From CAWBRY01 sp963791295 (GTDB lineage Bacteria; Bacteroidota; Bacteroidia; Chitinophagales; Chitinophagaceae), in NCBI GenBank assembly GCA_963791295.1, contig CAWBRY010000001.1:992001-1056000 (forward strand): a stretch of 64,000 bases of DNA. Reading direction: 5' to 3'. The translations under genes were made by a program, and so were the position numbers. The notes beneath the pieces were generated by a model. The model searched no databases. It saw nothing but the letters and a program-made list of their open reading frames with translations, and was not told where the DNA came from. Each line of letters begins with the position of its first letter. The first letter of the stretch is position 1. Shown in pieces: positions 9,474 to 20,380 of this stretch.

Positions 9474-11345
9474 ATGTGCGGAATTAACGGATTAATATAT
9501 CTTAACAAGGAAAGGAGGGTCTCACCGGCTGTCTTGAAAGAGATGTCGGATACGATCTATCATCGGGGTCCTGATGACGATGGCTATTACATTCAACAAA
9601 ATGTTGGATTGGGCTTTCGCCGGTTAAGCATTATTGACCTGAGTACGGGTCACCAGCCTGTAAGCAATGAAAACGATAGCATTTTCATCATATTCAACGG
9701 GGAAATTTATAATTACCTGGAGCAACGGGAAATTCTAAAGCAGAAGGGATATAAATTCAAGACGACGACGGATACCGAAGTTATCCTCCATTTGTATGAG
9801 GAGCATGGTGTCGATTGCCTTCAATATCTGCGCGGAATGTTTGCATTTTCTATCTGGGACAACAATAAGCAACAGTTGTTTTGCGCCAGGGATCGATTCG
9901 GCATCAAACCTTTTTACTACTATCAGGACAAGGAAAAATTTGTCTTTGGCTCAGAGATAAAAGCCATTCTCAAAGCCGGGGATATTGATAAGACCCTTTC
10001 TTTCGATGCGCTGGATTCTTATTTTGCCTTTGGATATATCACCAGCGATCTGTCCATATATAAGCATATCAAAAAACTTCAGCCGGGCCACTACCTCTTA
10101 TTGTCGTTTAAGAACGAGCCCGTTGTTAAGATTGAGAAGTACTGGGAAATCCGCTTTGATCCCGACTATTCTAAAACCGAGGAGCAATGGAAAGAAGAAA
10201 TTGTCGCCTGCCTCTCGGAGAGTGTCAAGTTGCACATGATCTCCGACGTTCCTCTCGGCGCTTTTTTGAGCGGGGGAATTGATTCAAGTTCGGTGGTGGC
10301 GATGATGGCCAAGAATTCCAACTTGCCTATCAAAACCTTTTCGATTGGATTTAAGGAACAAAAATTTAGTGAACTGGAATTTGCCCAGGAAATCGCCCGT
10401 AAATATAATTGCGAACATCATGAGCAAATAGTAGAGCCTGAATCCATCAGTCTTCTTCCCAAGCTGGTGAGCGCGTATGATGAACCTTATGGAGATTCAT
10501 CGGCGATCCCCACTTACTATGTATCCAAGCTAGCACGTCAATATGTGACGGTCGCTCTCTCCGGCGACGGGGGTGATGAATTGTTTGCCGGTTACAACAG
10601 CTACAAGATGTATAAGAAGATCTATTCAAACCCATTTAATTTCAATTCTCCCTACTATAATAAGGTGATCTGGGGCATCATTCATAAAATGATACCTCAG
10701 CGTGGCAAGGGTAAGGATTTTACGTATTTCCTTTCCAAGAACAAAGAATACATGTTTGCTTATATGCATCTATGGTCTAGCGAAGAAAGAAAAAAACTGA
10801 TGCTGGATAATCATCCTCCGATAAATTATGAGCGTGCTTCTGAAATGTTTAAAGTAAACGTTCTTAAGAACGGTGATACCAAAGACTTTATCAGCAACAT
10901 GCAATACCTGGACATGAAGACATATATGGTGGACGATATATTGACCAAGGTGGACAGGGCTAGTATGATGAGTTCATTGGAAGTCAGGGTCCCGCTGCTC
11001 GACCACAAATTCGCGGAGCTGAGTTTTAAAATCCCCTGGGATTTAAAACTAAATGGCGAAGCGCAAAAATATATTTTCAAGCAGGCCATGACACCTTACC
11101 TACCCGAAAATATATTAAAGCATCCGAAGCAGGGGTTTGCTGTTCCCATTTCCCTTTGGTTTAAGGATAACTTAAAGACCTATGTAGACGATACTTTTAA
11201 TTCGGCTAATTGTCTGCTTTATGATTATATAGATAAGGAATATGTGCAAGAAAGAATAGCTGGAAATTTAAAGCGCAAACAGGATTTGGGCCAAAGGATC
11301 TGGTCCCTTCTGGTTTTTAACGAATGGTTGAAACAAAATAAATAA
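9474..11345 (+). CDS. asnB: Asparagine synthase (glutamine-hydrolysing) family amidotransferase
   Basis: A 623-residue class II glutamine amidotransferase fused to an ATP-dependent synthetase domain. Cys2 directly follows the initiator Met (MCGINGL), giving the N-terminal nucleophile that releases ammonia from glutamine. The ATP PP-loop SGGIDSS is at about residues 266-272, and SGDGGDELFAGY follows. Housekeeping AsnB makes asparagine, but copies inside polysaccharide loci, for example WbpS in Pseudomonas O-antigen clusters, are proposed to amidate uronic-acid sugars. Its position between glycosyltransferases, and the presence of further copies at 15373 and 31314, favour that second role (inference). 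Confidence 0.92.
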   Translation: MCGINGLIYLNKERRVSPAVLKEMSDTIYHRGPDDDGYYIQQNVGLGFRRLSIIDLSTGHQPVSNENDSIFIIFNGEIYNYLEQREILKQKGYKFKTTTDTEVILHLYEEHGVDCLQYLRGMFAFSIWDNNKQQLFCARDRFGIKPFYYYQDKEKFVFGSEIKAILKAGDIDKTLSFDALDSYFAFGYITSDLSIYKHIKKLQPGHYLLLSFKNEPVVKIEKYWEIRFDPDYSKTEEQWKEEIVACLSESVKLHMISDVPLGAFLSGGIDSSSVVAMMAKNSNLPIKTFSIGFKEQKFSELEFAQEIARKYNCEHHEQIVEPESISLLPKLVSAYDEPYGDSSAIPTYYVSKLARQYVTVALSGDGGDELFAGYNSYKMYKKIYSNPFNFNSPYYNKVIWGIIHKMIPQRGKGKDFTYFLSKNKEYMFAYMHLWSSEERKKLMLDNHPPINYERASEMFKVNVLKNGDTKDFISNMQYLDMKTYMVDDILTKVDRASMMSSLEVRVPLLDHKFAELSFKIPWDLKLNGEAQKYIFKQAMTPYLPENILKHPKQGFAVPISLWFKDNLKTYVDDTFNSANCLLYDYIDKEYVQERIAGNLKRKQDLGQRIWSLLVFNEWLKQNK

Positions 11346-11395
11346 TAGAAAGAATCTAAACTGATCATACATCATCAACTGAGGGCTACTGAACT

Positions 11396-12325
11396 ATGAA
11401 AAGAAAATTCTCGAAATACCTTGATGTTTTGTTCGTGGACGGGTGGGCTATCGGCGTAACCCGGGGTAATATACAGGAGATCATCAGAAGCAAGACCTTT
11501 AACCCCGATATTACCTGGCTCCCCACTAAATCCATGAATCAATTCTATGCCGACCCGTTCTTATATAAGACGAAGGAGGGCACGTATGATATCATTTTTG
11601 AAGCCTTCTCTCTCAATGAAGAGTACGGCAAGATTGCAGTGATGTCTATTGACAATAGTTTTAAGCAGAAAAATCATAAGATCGTGCTGGATACAAAGAG
11701 CCATCTTTCTTATCCCTTTATATTTAAAGAAAACAATAAGATTTATGTTTTTCCCGAAGCTGCCAGAAGCGGTAAACTATCCTGCTATGAGTATGACCCG
11801 GTTAATCGTTCGTTGAAATTTTTGCAACAGGTCATAGATCTTCCAATCCTCGATGGTACTATCTTAAAACACAATGGTAAATACTGGCTGTTTGGAGTAT
11901 TGAGGGGATATGATGGGGTGGAACAATATAAACTATGCATTTTCTATTCCAACAGTTTATTGGGCCCTTATACTCCTCATCCAATGAACCCGGTCAAGAA
12001 CTCCTTGAATGGCACCCGATCAGCCGGCAACTTCATAGAAGTAGATGGCGAGATCTACCGGCCAACCCAGAATTGCGAGAATAGTTACGGAGAATCCATT
12101 ACGATCAACAAAATGACCGTATTGACTGAGATGGACATCCAGGAAGAAGAGCACATGTCCATCAGCATCAATAAGGAAAAGAAGAGTAATTCAGGAATAA
12201 ACCGGATCCATACGATCAACGTAATCGACGATATCATAGTAGTAGATGGGAAAAGGTCCCGTTTTTCACCTATGAATATCCTGAATGAAATTGCCAAAAA
12301 AAAAGAGTTTACTTTCGGAAAATAG
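11396..12325 (+). CDS. GINT1 N-terminal-like beta-propeller protein, putative sugar-modifying enzyme
   Basis: A 309-residue protein with motifs that recall the N-terminal domain of glucosamine inositolphosphorylceramide transferase (GINT1_N) and GH43-like five-bladed propellers. These include FYADPFL, YPFIF-type blade repeats, DGTILKHNGKYWLFG, LGPYTPHP and a late RPTQNCENSYG. Such stand-alone domains are seen in bacterial polysaccharide loci, where their reaction is not established. No signal peptide is visible, so it is probably cytoplasmic. It follows asnB by 50 bases and is followed by a 154-base spacer before the next GT4 gene. The domain call is from recalled motifs and has moderate certainty. 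Confidence 0.65.
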   Translation: MKRKFSKYLDVLFVDGWAIGVTRGNIQEIIRSKTFNPDITWLPTKSMNQFYADPFLYKTKEGTYDIIFEAFSLNEEYGKIAVMSIDNSFKQKNHKIVLDTKSHLSYPFIFKENNKIYVFPEAARSGKLSCYEYDPVNRSLKFLQQVIDLPILDGTILKHNGKYWLFGVLRGYDGVEQYKLCIFYSNSLLGPYTPHPMNPVKNSLNGTRSAGNFIEVDGEIYRPTQNCENSYGESITINKMTVLTEMDIQEEEHMSISINKEKKSNSGINRIHTINVIDDIIVVDGKRSRFSPMNILNEIAKKKEFTFGK

Positions 12326-12479
12326 GAAAGTTCAAACTCATGGTCCAGATGATTATAGCAAAGGGGATCATTGATATCACTCATCATGCCTTCCGTGGAA
12401 AGGTTAACAGCATATCTGAAATGCTGTATCTCCAGTACGATCCAATCCTGCTGATTTCTTAGAGCAATTTTACCAGCCC

Positions 12480-13628
12480 ATGAGGATTTTATTTGTTACG
12501 GATTCAATGCAAAGCGGCGGAAAGGAAAGAAGGCTAACCGAGCTGATGAAAGCATTGAAGCTCAGGACGAATTTTGAGTTTGAACTCATTGTCATGAGCA
12601 GGGATTTTCACTACCAGGAAGTATTTGACCTGGGCATCCGCGTCCACTATGTCATCAGGAAGAAAAAGAAAGACCCTTCAGTTTTTAGAAAGTTCTATAG
12701 GCTATGCAAAAGTTATAAACCTGATATCGTCCATTGCTGGGATAGCATGACGGCCTTTTATATGGTACCAGCTACGCGGCTTTTGCGAATAAAATTGGTC
12801 AATGGGATGGTAGTGGATACACCGGTCAGGCAAAATATTTTCAACAAGCATTGGCTGAGGGCGAAATTGACTTTCTTATTTTCCAGTATTGTGATTGGAA
12901 ACTCCAGGGCAGGTTTGAAAGCGTATCAAGTATCCAGGAATAAGGGCATTTGCATATACAACGGTTTCAATTTTGAAAGGGTTGGAAAACTTGAAGACAG
13001 AGAGCATGTCAGATCGAAGTTTGGCATTCGATCAAAGTATGTGGTTTTAATGGTTGGAGCTTTCCAAAAGAGAAAGGATTATGATTCTTATATCGATGCC
13101 GCTAAAATATTGTTACGATCCGGAACCGATGTAGAATTCCTGGCGGTTGGGGAAGGAGAAGACCTGGCGCGCATCTCTGAAAAAGCTGGTGGGGAAAACG
13201 GGATAAGATTTCTGGGCAAACAATCCGATGTGGAATCTATAATCAACATCAGTGACTTGTGTGTGTTAACCACCAATTCCAGTTATCATGGAGAAGGGAT
13301 TTCAAATTCCATCCTTGAATATATGGCATTGGGAAAACCAGTCATTGCCACTACCGGCGGCGGCACCAACGAAATTGTCGAAGAGATGAAGACGGGTTTC
13401 CTGATTGGGCCTTCTGACCCGGTTAAACTGGCAGAAAAGATTCGATTACTTTTAAATGATGAAAGTTTACGACACCGGATGGGAATGGCAGGAAAGGAAA
13501 GGATCCATGATCATTTTTCTATTGATCAGATGGTGGATAAATACATTTCCATCTATGAGAATTGTGTTTCTTTTAGTAAGAATGCCAAATCAGCTATTCA
13601 TCCGGTGAATGGAATGGTAAATGAATGA
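12480..13628 (+). CDS. GT4 family glycosyltransferase
   Basis: A 382-residue GT-B glycosyltransferase. The N-terminal domain starts MRILFVTDSMQSGGKERR, where the SGGKERR loop is typical of GT4 acceptor domains. The C-terminal domain contains GEGISNSILEYMALGKPV and ATTGGGTNEIV, the donor-phosphate binding loop. It is probably cytoplasmic and active on the lipid-linked intermediate. The ATG at 12480 is preceded by a non-coding 154-base spacer, the longest gap in this part of the operon. Confidence 0.9.
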   Translation: MRILFVTDSMQSGGKERRLTELMKALKLRTNFEFELIVMSRDFHYQEVFDLGIRVHYVIRKKKKDPSVFRKFYRLCKSYKPDIVHCWDSMTAFYMVPATRLLRIKLVNGMVVDTPVRQNIFNKHWLRAKLTFLFSSIVIGNSRAGLKAYQVSRNKGICIYNGFNFERVGKLEDREHVRSKFGIRSKYVVLMVGAFQKRKDYDSYIDAAKILLRSGTDVEFLAVGEGEDLARISEKAGGENGIRFLGKQSDVESIINISDLCVLTTNSSYHGEGISNSILEYMALGKPVIATTGGGTNEIVEEMKTGFLIGPSDPVKLAEKIRLLLNDESLRHRMGMAGKERIHDHFSIDQMVDKYISIYENCVSFSKNAKSAIHPVNGMVNE

Positions 13629-13649
13629 ACTCACAATGGAAAATCATGC

Positions 13650-14348
13650 ATGAAAATTCTGAATAAATTAATAAGAAAGCTTGGAAAAGAAGGATATACA
13701 GTCGATCCTTCTTTGTCCAGGTGGGATTTATTTATCATTTCATGGAATAAATGGATATGCCTGTTGAGGGGCTACTATCTCAAAATATGGCTTAGAAAAT
13801 CGTCAGGTCTCTTGTTTGTTGGCAAACATTGTCGCATCAAGCATTGCAGTAAGATCCGGATGGGACGAACGATAACCATTGGTGATAATGTAGAGATCAA
13901 TGCCTTGTCCAGGCATGGCATTATCATGGGGAATAATGTTTCCATACTTCGCAATACGATCATTGAATGCACAGGCGTGATTAGGGAATTGGGGGAGGGT
14001 TTGACGATTGGCGACAACGTGGGAATAGCTCAAAATTGCTTTATCCAGGTGAGAGGCAAAGTAGCGATAGGATCTAATATAATGTTTGGCCCCGGGGTTT
14101 CTATTTTTTCGGAAAATCATGGTTATGAAAATTCAGATCTGCCCATGATTGCCCAACAGACCAATCGCCTTGGTGTGGAATTGGGAGATGATATATGGAT
14201 TGGAAGTGGCGCTAAGATTTTGGATGGCGTAAAACTGGGTAAAGGATGTATTGTCGCCGCTGGAGCTGTTGTTACCCAAAGTTTTCCAGATGGAAGTGTC
14301 ATTGGTGGTATTCCAGCCAGGCTATTGCGAACGAGAAGTTCGGACTAA
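13650..14348 (+). CDS. Hexapeptide-repeat acyltransferase (WbbJ-like)
   Basis: A 232-residue protein with a basic N-terminal region followed by a left-handed beta-helix built from hexapeptide repeats (IGDNVEIN, MGNNVSI, IGDNVGIA, IGSNIMFG). It ends in the xenobiotic acetyltransferase-like signature WIGSGAKILDGVKLGKG and AAGAVVTQSFPDGSV. The conserved histidine in SENHGYE marks the catalytic region of WbbJ/NodL-type O-acetyltransferases. It would acetylate or otherwise acylate a sugar hydroxyl using acyl-CoA. Which residue is modified is unknown. Confidence 0.87.
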   Translation: MKILNKLIRKLGKEGYTVDPSLSRWDLFIISWNKWICLLRGYYLKIWLRKSSGLLFVGKHCRIKHCSKIRMGRTITIGDNVEINALSRHGIIMGNNVSILRNTIIECTGVIRELGEGLTIGDNVGIAQNCFIQVRGKVAIGSNIMFGPGVSIFSENHGYENSDLPMIAQQTNRLGVELGDDIWIGSGAKILDGVKLGKGCIVAAGAVVTQSFPDGSVIGGIPARLLRTRSSD

Positions 14349-14382
14349 CGTTTTAATTTTCATTAAACACCATCTATATTAA

Positions 14383-15345
14383 ATGAATTTTTTAATAACA
14401 GGTATTGCGGGATTTATCGGTTCACACACTGGTGAAAAACTTATTTCGCTTGGGCATTCAGTTATCGGCATTGACAATTTTGATCCGTTCTATGCCCGAA
14501 CCATCAAGATGAGTAACATCGACCAGTTGAAAAAGTCGAAATCATTTCAACTCTACGAGGCGGACATACGCAGCAAAGAAACTCTGCTGGATATTTTCGA
14601 CAAGCACGAAGTTGACATAGTGATCCACCTTGCCGCCAAGGCCGGAGTACGTCCTTCCATCGAATATATTTCTGAGTATTATGAAGTGAATATAAATGGT
14701 ACGGTCAATTTACTGGAATGCATGAAAGACAAGAGGATAACGAAGTTGATCTTCGCTTCTTCCTCCTCTGTTTATGGGAACAACCAAAAAGTTCCTTTTT
14801 CGGAGCTAGATATGGTTGACCATCCCATTTCGCCCTATGCAGCGACCAAGAAAAGTGGTGAACTACTCTGCCATACGTATAGCCATTTGTATGGAATTGA
14901 TATAACCTGTCTCCGTTTTTTCACTGTCTTTGGACCCAGGCAACGTCCGGATCTCGCCATACATAAATTCACGAGGCTAATTGATGAAGGTAAGCCTGTG
15001 CCCGTATTTGGCGATGGTTCCACGTCGCGCGACTATACCTATGTGGAAGATATAATTGCCGGAATCATAGGCGCCATAGAAAAGCTGGATGGCTTTCATG
15101 TTTATAACATTGGAGAATCGCGTGTCATTAAACTGAATGAGCTTATCAAATTGATAGAAACAGCGCTGAATAAAAAAGCGATCCTGAAAATTCAGCCGCT
15201 GCAGCCGGGGGATGTGGAAAAGACCTTTGCAGATATTTCCAAAGCGAGGCTTGAGCTGGGCTACGACCCCAAGTATGACATGGAACTGGGCTTGCAACAA
15301 TTCGTCCAGTGGTATAACGACAATAAGCATCAACTGTATAATTAA
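14383..15345 (+). CDS. NAD-dependent nucleotide-sugar epimerase (UDP-glucuronate/glucose 4-epimerase family)
   Basis: A 320-residue extended SDR protein. It has the NAD-binding motif GIAGFIGSH at the N-terminus, HLAAKAGVRPSIE, an SSSSVYG serine region, YAATKKSG as the Y-x3-K catalytic pair, and FTVFGPRQRPD. The AGVRPSIE and GPRQRPDLAI signatures are typical of UDP-glucuronate 4-epimerases and related GalE-like enzymes, which invert C4 of a UDP-sugar. It could supply a galacturonate or galactose donor. The exact substrate cannot be fixed from motifs. It is the last fully intact gene before the frameshifted stretch. Confidence 0.88.
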   Translation: MNFLITGIAGFIGSHTGEKLISLGHSVIGIDNFDPFYARTIKMSNIDQLKKSKSFQLYEADIRSKETLLDIFDKHEVDIVIHLAAKAGVRPSIEYISEYYEVNINGTVNLLECMKDKRITKLIFASSSSVYGNNQKVPFSELDMVDHPISPYAATKKSGELLCHTYSHLYGIDITCLRFFTVFGPRQRPDLAIHKFTRLIDEGKPVPVFGDGSTSRDYTYVEDIIAGIIGAIEKLDGFHVYNIGESRVIKLNELIKLIETALNKKAILKIQPLQPGDVEKTFADISKARLELGYDPKYDMELGLQQFVQWYNDNKHQLYN

Positions 15346-15372
15346 TAGCTGGATCATTAAAAGAAAATTAGC

Positions 15373-17260
15373 ATGTGTGGTTTTGTTGGCATCATCAATA
15401 AGAACGGGCAGGAAGTAGAATCTGATCTGCTTCGGTGCATGGCTAAAAAGATACATCACCGTGGACCAGATGAAGAAGGTATCCTGGTGGATGGAACAGT
15501 AGGATTCTTTCACAAAAGACTTTCCATCATCGATCTTTCTACAGGTCAGCAGCCAATGACCTTTGATAAATACACCATCGTATTTAACGGTGAGATTTAT
15601 AATTACGTAGAACTCCGGGAAGAATTGATCCGGAAAGGGCCATGCATTCTCTACTACCTCCGATACGGAGGTGATCCTTCACCTTTACCAGGAGTACGGA
15701 AATGATTTCGTGAACCTGCTCAATGGCATGTTTGCATTTATCATCTACGATCAGCGAAAGAACAGTCTCTATATTGCCCGCGACCACTTTGGCATCAAAC
15801 CACTTTACTGGTATCATGATGATCAAAAAGTGGTGTTTGGAAGTGAAATCAAATCGCTTCTGGCTCACCCTGCTGTCGTGGCCGAACTAGATACTGGAAA
15901 TTTATATGAATATCTCACCTTCCAGTTTGTGATGGGAGAAGGCACGATGTTCAAGAACATCTTCAACGTGCATCCCGGAAATTACATGACCCTGGATTTG
16001 AATTCATGGAAGGTGGACATGGTGAAATATTGGACCCCCAATTTCAAGATCGACCAATTCCATACAGAAGAATATTTTATTTCTGAACTTAAAAAAATTC
16101 TGGACGAAACGATATCCCAACAATTACGCAGTGATGTGCCGGTGGGAACTTATTTAAGCGGAGGCGTCGATTCCTCCCTGGTGACCATCATGGCTTCAAA
16201 GTTCCTGAACAACCAAAATAAAATGCTTCAGCGGTGCTTTTAAAGAAGGTCCCGAATTTAACGAGCTCGAATATGCGCGGACGGCTGCAGAGGCCGCAGA
16301 CGCAGAACTATTTGAGATCTTCCCGACCGAACAGGGATTTATAGATCTGTTACCCAAACTAATTTATCACCTGGATGAGCCGGTTGCCGGACCAGGACTT
16401 TTCCCCCAATATATTGTTTCCAAACTGGCCTCCAACCATGTAAAAGTGATTCTCGGAGGACAGGGAGGTGACGAAATATTCGGCGGTTATGCGCGCTACA
16501 TGGTAGCTTATCTTGAACAGGCGATCAAAGGCGCCATATTTCGAATCGAATGAAGAAGAGGAACACATCGTTTCCCTGCATTCAATTCTGCCAAACCTGC
16601 CTTCCCTGCGGCAATACCTTCCCATGATGAAGAGTTTCTGGAATGACGGGGCATTTGAACCCATGGACCGTCGTTATTATAACCTGATCAACAGGATGGG
16701 AGACACGGCCAAGTACCTCCATCCGGACTTTTACCAATGGCCGTTGCGATGAAAAAATATTCAATAAGTTCTCCGGCTGTTTCAATGATCCTGATACAAA
16801 GAGCTATTTCAATAAAATGACCCATTTCGACATGTTCGGAAGCCTTCCGGGCCTCTTGCAGGTGGAAGATCGGGTGAGCATGTCCGTTTCGATCGAATCG
16901 AGAGTGCCCTTGCTGGACAGGAGGATAGTGGACCTGATCTCCCGCATGCCTGCAGGTATGAAATTCAAGGGCGGGTGAGATGAAATACTTACTGAAGACG
17001 GACGATCAAGGAATATTATGCCGAAAAGATCATGAATCGGAAAGATAAGATGGGATTTCCCGTGCCCTTGCATATTTGGTCGAAAAATAAGGCAAAGACC
17101 CTTCATTATGGACATTTTATTATCTAAAAATGCGCGGGAAAGAAATATCATCAATACGCAATACGTTGAGAAGCTGATCAATTCAGAGCAACCATTCAGC
17201 AGGGGGCTTTGGGGGCTTTTGTCCCTGGAGTTGTGGTATAATCAATTTATAGATAATTAA
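15373..17260 (+). pseudogene. asnB: Asparagine synthase-like amidotransferase, broken by multiple frameshifts
   Basis: The start MCGFVGIINKNG and the class II amidotransferase domain are clear up to about 15640, where one extra base shifts the frame (LIRKG then AFSTTSDTEVILH in the next frame). Further shifts are needed near 16220 (an A-rich run), 16540, 16745, 16975, 17000 and 17095. With those corrections the whole synthetase domain is recovered, including SGGVDSS, GGQGGDEIFGGY, MSVSIESRVPLLDRR and DKMGFPVP, to a natural stop at 17260. Residue conservation is intact between breaks. That suggests sequence errors or very recent decay rather than an old relic. If functional it would resemble WbpS-type sugar amidotransferases. 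Confidence 0.85.
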
Positions 17261-17308
17261 AAATTCATAAAAACAGAATCAAAAAATTAATCATTAAATC
17301 AACCTCAC

Positions 17309-19040
17309 ATGAAACCAAATTCAGCACCCATCAAAGCAACGTTCGTGGAAAATTGAAAAATCGGGGTCATCGGACCAGGCATCGTTGGAATGCCCATGGC
17401 GAGCATGTTAGCGCTAATGCCAAAATCAAAATCGGAACAGACCAACCCGCCAAAGTGGTGGTGGTGCAGCGCGATTCCGAGCAATTCGGGATGGAAAGTC
17501 GATGCGATCAATAGCGGAAGATCCGTGATCGGTGGCATCGAACCCGGACTGGATGAAATCACCAACGAGGCGGTAAGAGATGGAATACTTTCCGCCAGTT
17601 CGGATTTTTCGGTGCTTTCGGATGCGGACGTGGTGCTTGTATCCGTACAAACGGATAAGAAAAGTTCTGGAACCGGATTATGGGCCGATGTTCGGTGCTC
17701 TGGAAAAATTGGCTGAAGCGTTGAGCAAAAAGCCGCTTCCAAAGATTCCACTGATCATTTTCGAATCAACGCTGGCTCCTACAACAATGGACACATTGTT
17801 CCGCGAGCATTTTAAGAAATATGGTCTGGAAGAAGGAAAGGATATCCTTTTAGGCAACTAGTCCTAACCGCGTAATGCCAGGCAGACTGGTAGAGCGGAT
17901 CCGGGAATCGGATAAACTGGCGGGTGGTTTGCATCCGGAAACTCCCAAACTGATATCCAAACTTTATAAGCATATCGTTACGAACGCGAAAGTGTTCGAA
18001 ACAAACAGTCTTACGGCAGAAATTGTAAAGACACTTGAAAATGCGTATCGTGATGTAAGGATCGCCTTCTCTACGGAGATCGTGCGCTATTGCGATGAAC
18101 ACAATATCGATTTTTACAAAGTGAGGGAATAAGGTAAATACAATGCTTGCCCAATCGGATAATGCAACAGATGATCCGAATGCAGTGCCAACCGGTGGAT
18201 TGTTGATTCCCATGCTTGGAGTGGGTGGTCACTGTCTTCCAAAAGACGGTATCCTGCTTTGGTGGAGAAATATTGAAACTGGAATCGGATACGTCGCCAA
18301 GCCTTATCCTTGCATCGAGATCTATCAATGATGATTCTCCTGCCCATACCTTCAAGCAGGCTGAAAAAGCATTTGGAGTCTTCGCGACAAGAAGATTGCG
18401 TTACTAGGCGTTGCTTACCGCTTTAATTCAGAAGACACGCGCAATTCACCACACTCTACCCTGGCCAATTATCTGCGCGATAATAAAGTGAAGTATATCA
18501 TGCAGGATCCTTACGTAAAGGATGATGATCAAAACCTGACGAGGTTCAACCAGGAAGGTAATTTTACACAGGATATGGAGAAGGCTCTTGACTTCGCAGA
18601 CTATGTATTCATCTGCTCTGCGCATAAGATTGTATATCGATTCAATTTTGAAAAGATCATTTCCGGAAAGAATATCCAGGGCGTCATGGATGCGGCGAAT
18701 ATTTATAACCGCAAGCAATTTGAAGGTAAGAACGCTAAAATATGCCGGCATAGGACGTGGTACCGACTGAACCTTCAGATGAATTTATCGAATTCGTCTA
18801 TGAGAGTTTCCGCGCTGTCGAACATGGACTGGGACGGGAATTGAACGGCGCTCATTAATTTCTACAATGAGCAACTATGCGCACGATGAATACAATAAAG
18901 TAAAATATGCCGATGTGCAAAGATTGCGAAGACCTGTTCAACAGGTTGTGAGATTGCTGATCCTGACAAGGTTGAAAAGATCCCTGTCTTCAGTGGTTAT
19001 TCAAGTTCTCTTGCTCAAAAAGCTTTGCCAATTAAGCAAT
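17309..19040 (+). pseudogene. Nucleotide-sugar dehydrogenase (UDP-glucose/GDP-mannose dehydrogenase superfamily), frameshifted
   Basis: After MKPNSAPIKATFVEN there is an in-frame TGA at 17354, then KIGVIGPGIVGMPMAS, the NAD-binding motif. Frameshifts are required near 17392, 17478, 17655, 17865, 18130, 18290, 18385 and 18750 to join VGGIEP-type, FESTLAPTT, ENAYRDVRIAFSTE, GVGGHCLPKD (catalytic Cys) and LGVAYRFNSEDTRNSP segments. The GHCLPKD motif and ESTLAP are diagnostic of enzymes that oxidise C6 of nucleotide sugars to uronic acids. Adjacent wecB suggests a UDP-ManNAc dehydrogenase (WecC-like) role. The conserved core ends near 18858; a plausible C-terminal extension (STGCEIADPDKVEKIPVF) can be read to about 19040, so the end is approximate. 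Confidence 0.8.
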
Positions 19041-19056
19041 CATTTAATCAAAAATT

Positions 19057-20380
19057 ATGCAGGAACAAAAAACATGGGCGTCATCGGTGGTGGAATGCTT
19101 GGAATGACCCTTGCCTTCCGGCTGACGCAGGAAGGTCATAAGGTACTATCTATGAATCGGCGGAAAGAGCCGGTGGACTTACCAGTTCCTGGAGCATGGA
19201 TGGCATAGTCTGGGACCGTTTTTATCATGTGATTCTCATGTCTGATCTGTAACTACCCGGAAGATCCTTAAAGAAATCGGGCTGGAAGATGACCTTCGAT
19301 GGGTTGAAACAAAGACCGGATTTCTATTCCGGAGGGAAACTGCATTCCATGTCGAATCTCATTGAGTTTTTCAAGTTTCCTCCGATCAATCTCATTGATA
19401 AATTCAGGTTGGGGCTCACCATTTTCGTAGCATCCAAGATCAAGAACTGGCAGCGGTTGGAAACATACTCGGTAGCCGATCTGGTTGACGCGATGGTCGG
19501 GAAAAAGAGTATTTGAAAAAATCTGGCTGCCATTGCTTAAAGTCGAAGCTGGGCGAGAATTATCAAGAACACTTCGGCTGCATTTATCTGGACGACCATC
19601 CAGCGAATGTATGCCGCCCGGAAGAGCGGTTTGAAAAAGGAAATGTTCGGCTATGTAACCGGTGGATATGAAAAAGTCAATGAACGTTTTGCCAGAGCAT
19701 TTGGTGGAAGCTGGAGTAGACATCAAATACAATTCAAAAGTCAAGACGATCCGGAAAGCAGCAGGTGACATGCTTGAAGTGGCGCTGGAAAATAATTCGA
19801 CTCAATCGTATATCATGTGATCTCGACATTGCCTTCTCCACTTATCAGTAAGGATGGCAAACGGATCTTACCGAAACTGAGAAACAACAGCACTCAAATG
19901 TCAGATACCTGGGTGTGATTTGTCCTTCGGTCATATTAAAGAAACCTATTTCTCCATATTATGTAACCAATATTACCGACCATGGCGCGCCATTCACCGG
20001 TATTATTGAGATGACGGCGCTCATCGATAAGAACGAGATCAAAGGAAGTCACCTGATATATCTTCCCAAGTATGTTAACCCGGATGATCCTCTATTACAA
20101 TGCAGATGATGCTGGAATTCGGGAATTGTTCCTGGGGAGCTTGCAAAAGATGTATCCATGAAATTACTGACGATGATGTCCTTTTCTGGGGAGTGTCGAA
20201 AGCCCGTATTGTCTTTGCGCTGCCCACTATCGATTATTCAAAGAAATGTGCCGGCGATCGCCACTTCGATCGCGAATTATTATATTGTCAATTCCGCACA
20301 AATCATCAATGGCACACTCAACGTGAATGAAACTATCCAGGTAGCTGAAAATAAATTAAAGGAAATATTAAATAATCAAA
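19057..20380 (+). pseudogene. FAD-dependent amine-oxidase-like oxidoreductase, frameshifted
   Basis: The dinucleotide-binding start GVIGGGMLGMTLAFRLTQEGHKV is followed by partial frames. When joined, these read as a protoporphyrinogen-oxidase/UDP-galactopyranose-mutase-like flavoprotein: DGIVWDRFYHV, LKEIGLEDDLRWVETKTGFY, FGYVTGGYEKVNERF, then YLGVICPSVILKKPISPYYVTNI and IANYYIVNSAQIINGTLNVNE. At least seven frame changes are needed, for example near 19065, 19145, 19225, 19510, 19560, 19690 and 19820-19905. Similar oxidoreductases occur next to polysaccharide deacetylases in other exopolysaccharide loci; their reaction is not defined. The end is near 20380, where the deacetylase reading begins. 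Confidence 0.75.

Noticed and set aside
12340..12462. 40-codon ORF in the spacer between the GINT1-like and GT4 genes
   Set aside because: No recognisable family, signal peptide or start context; length is compatible with chance.
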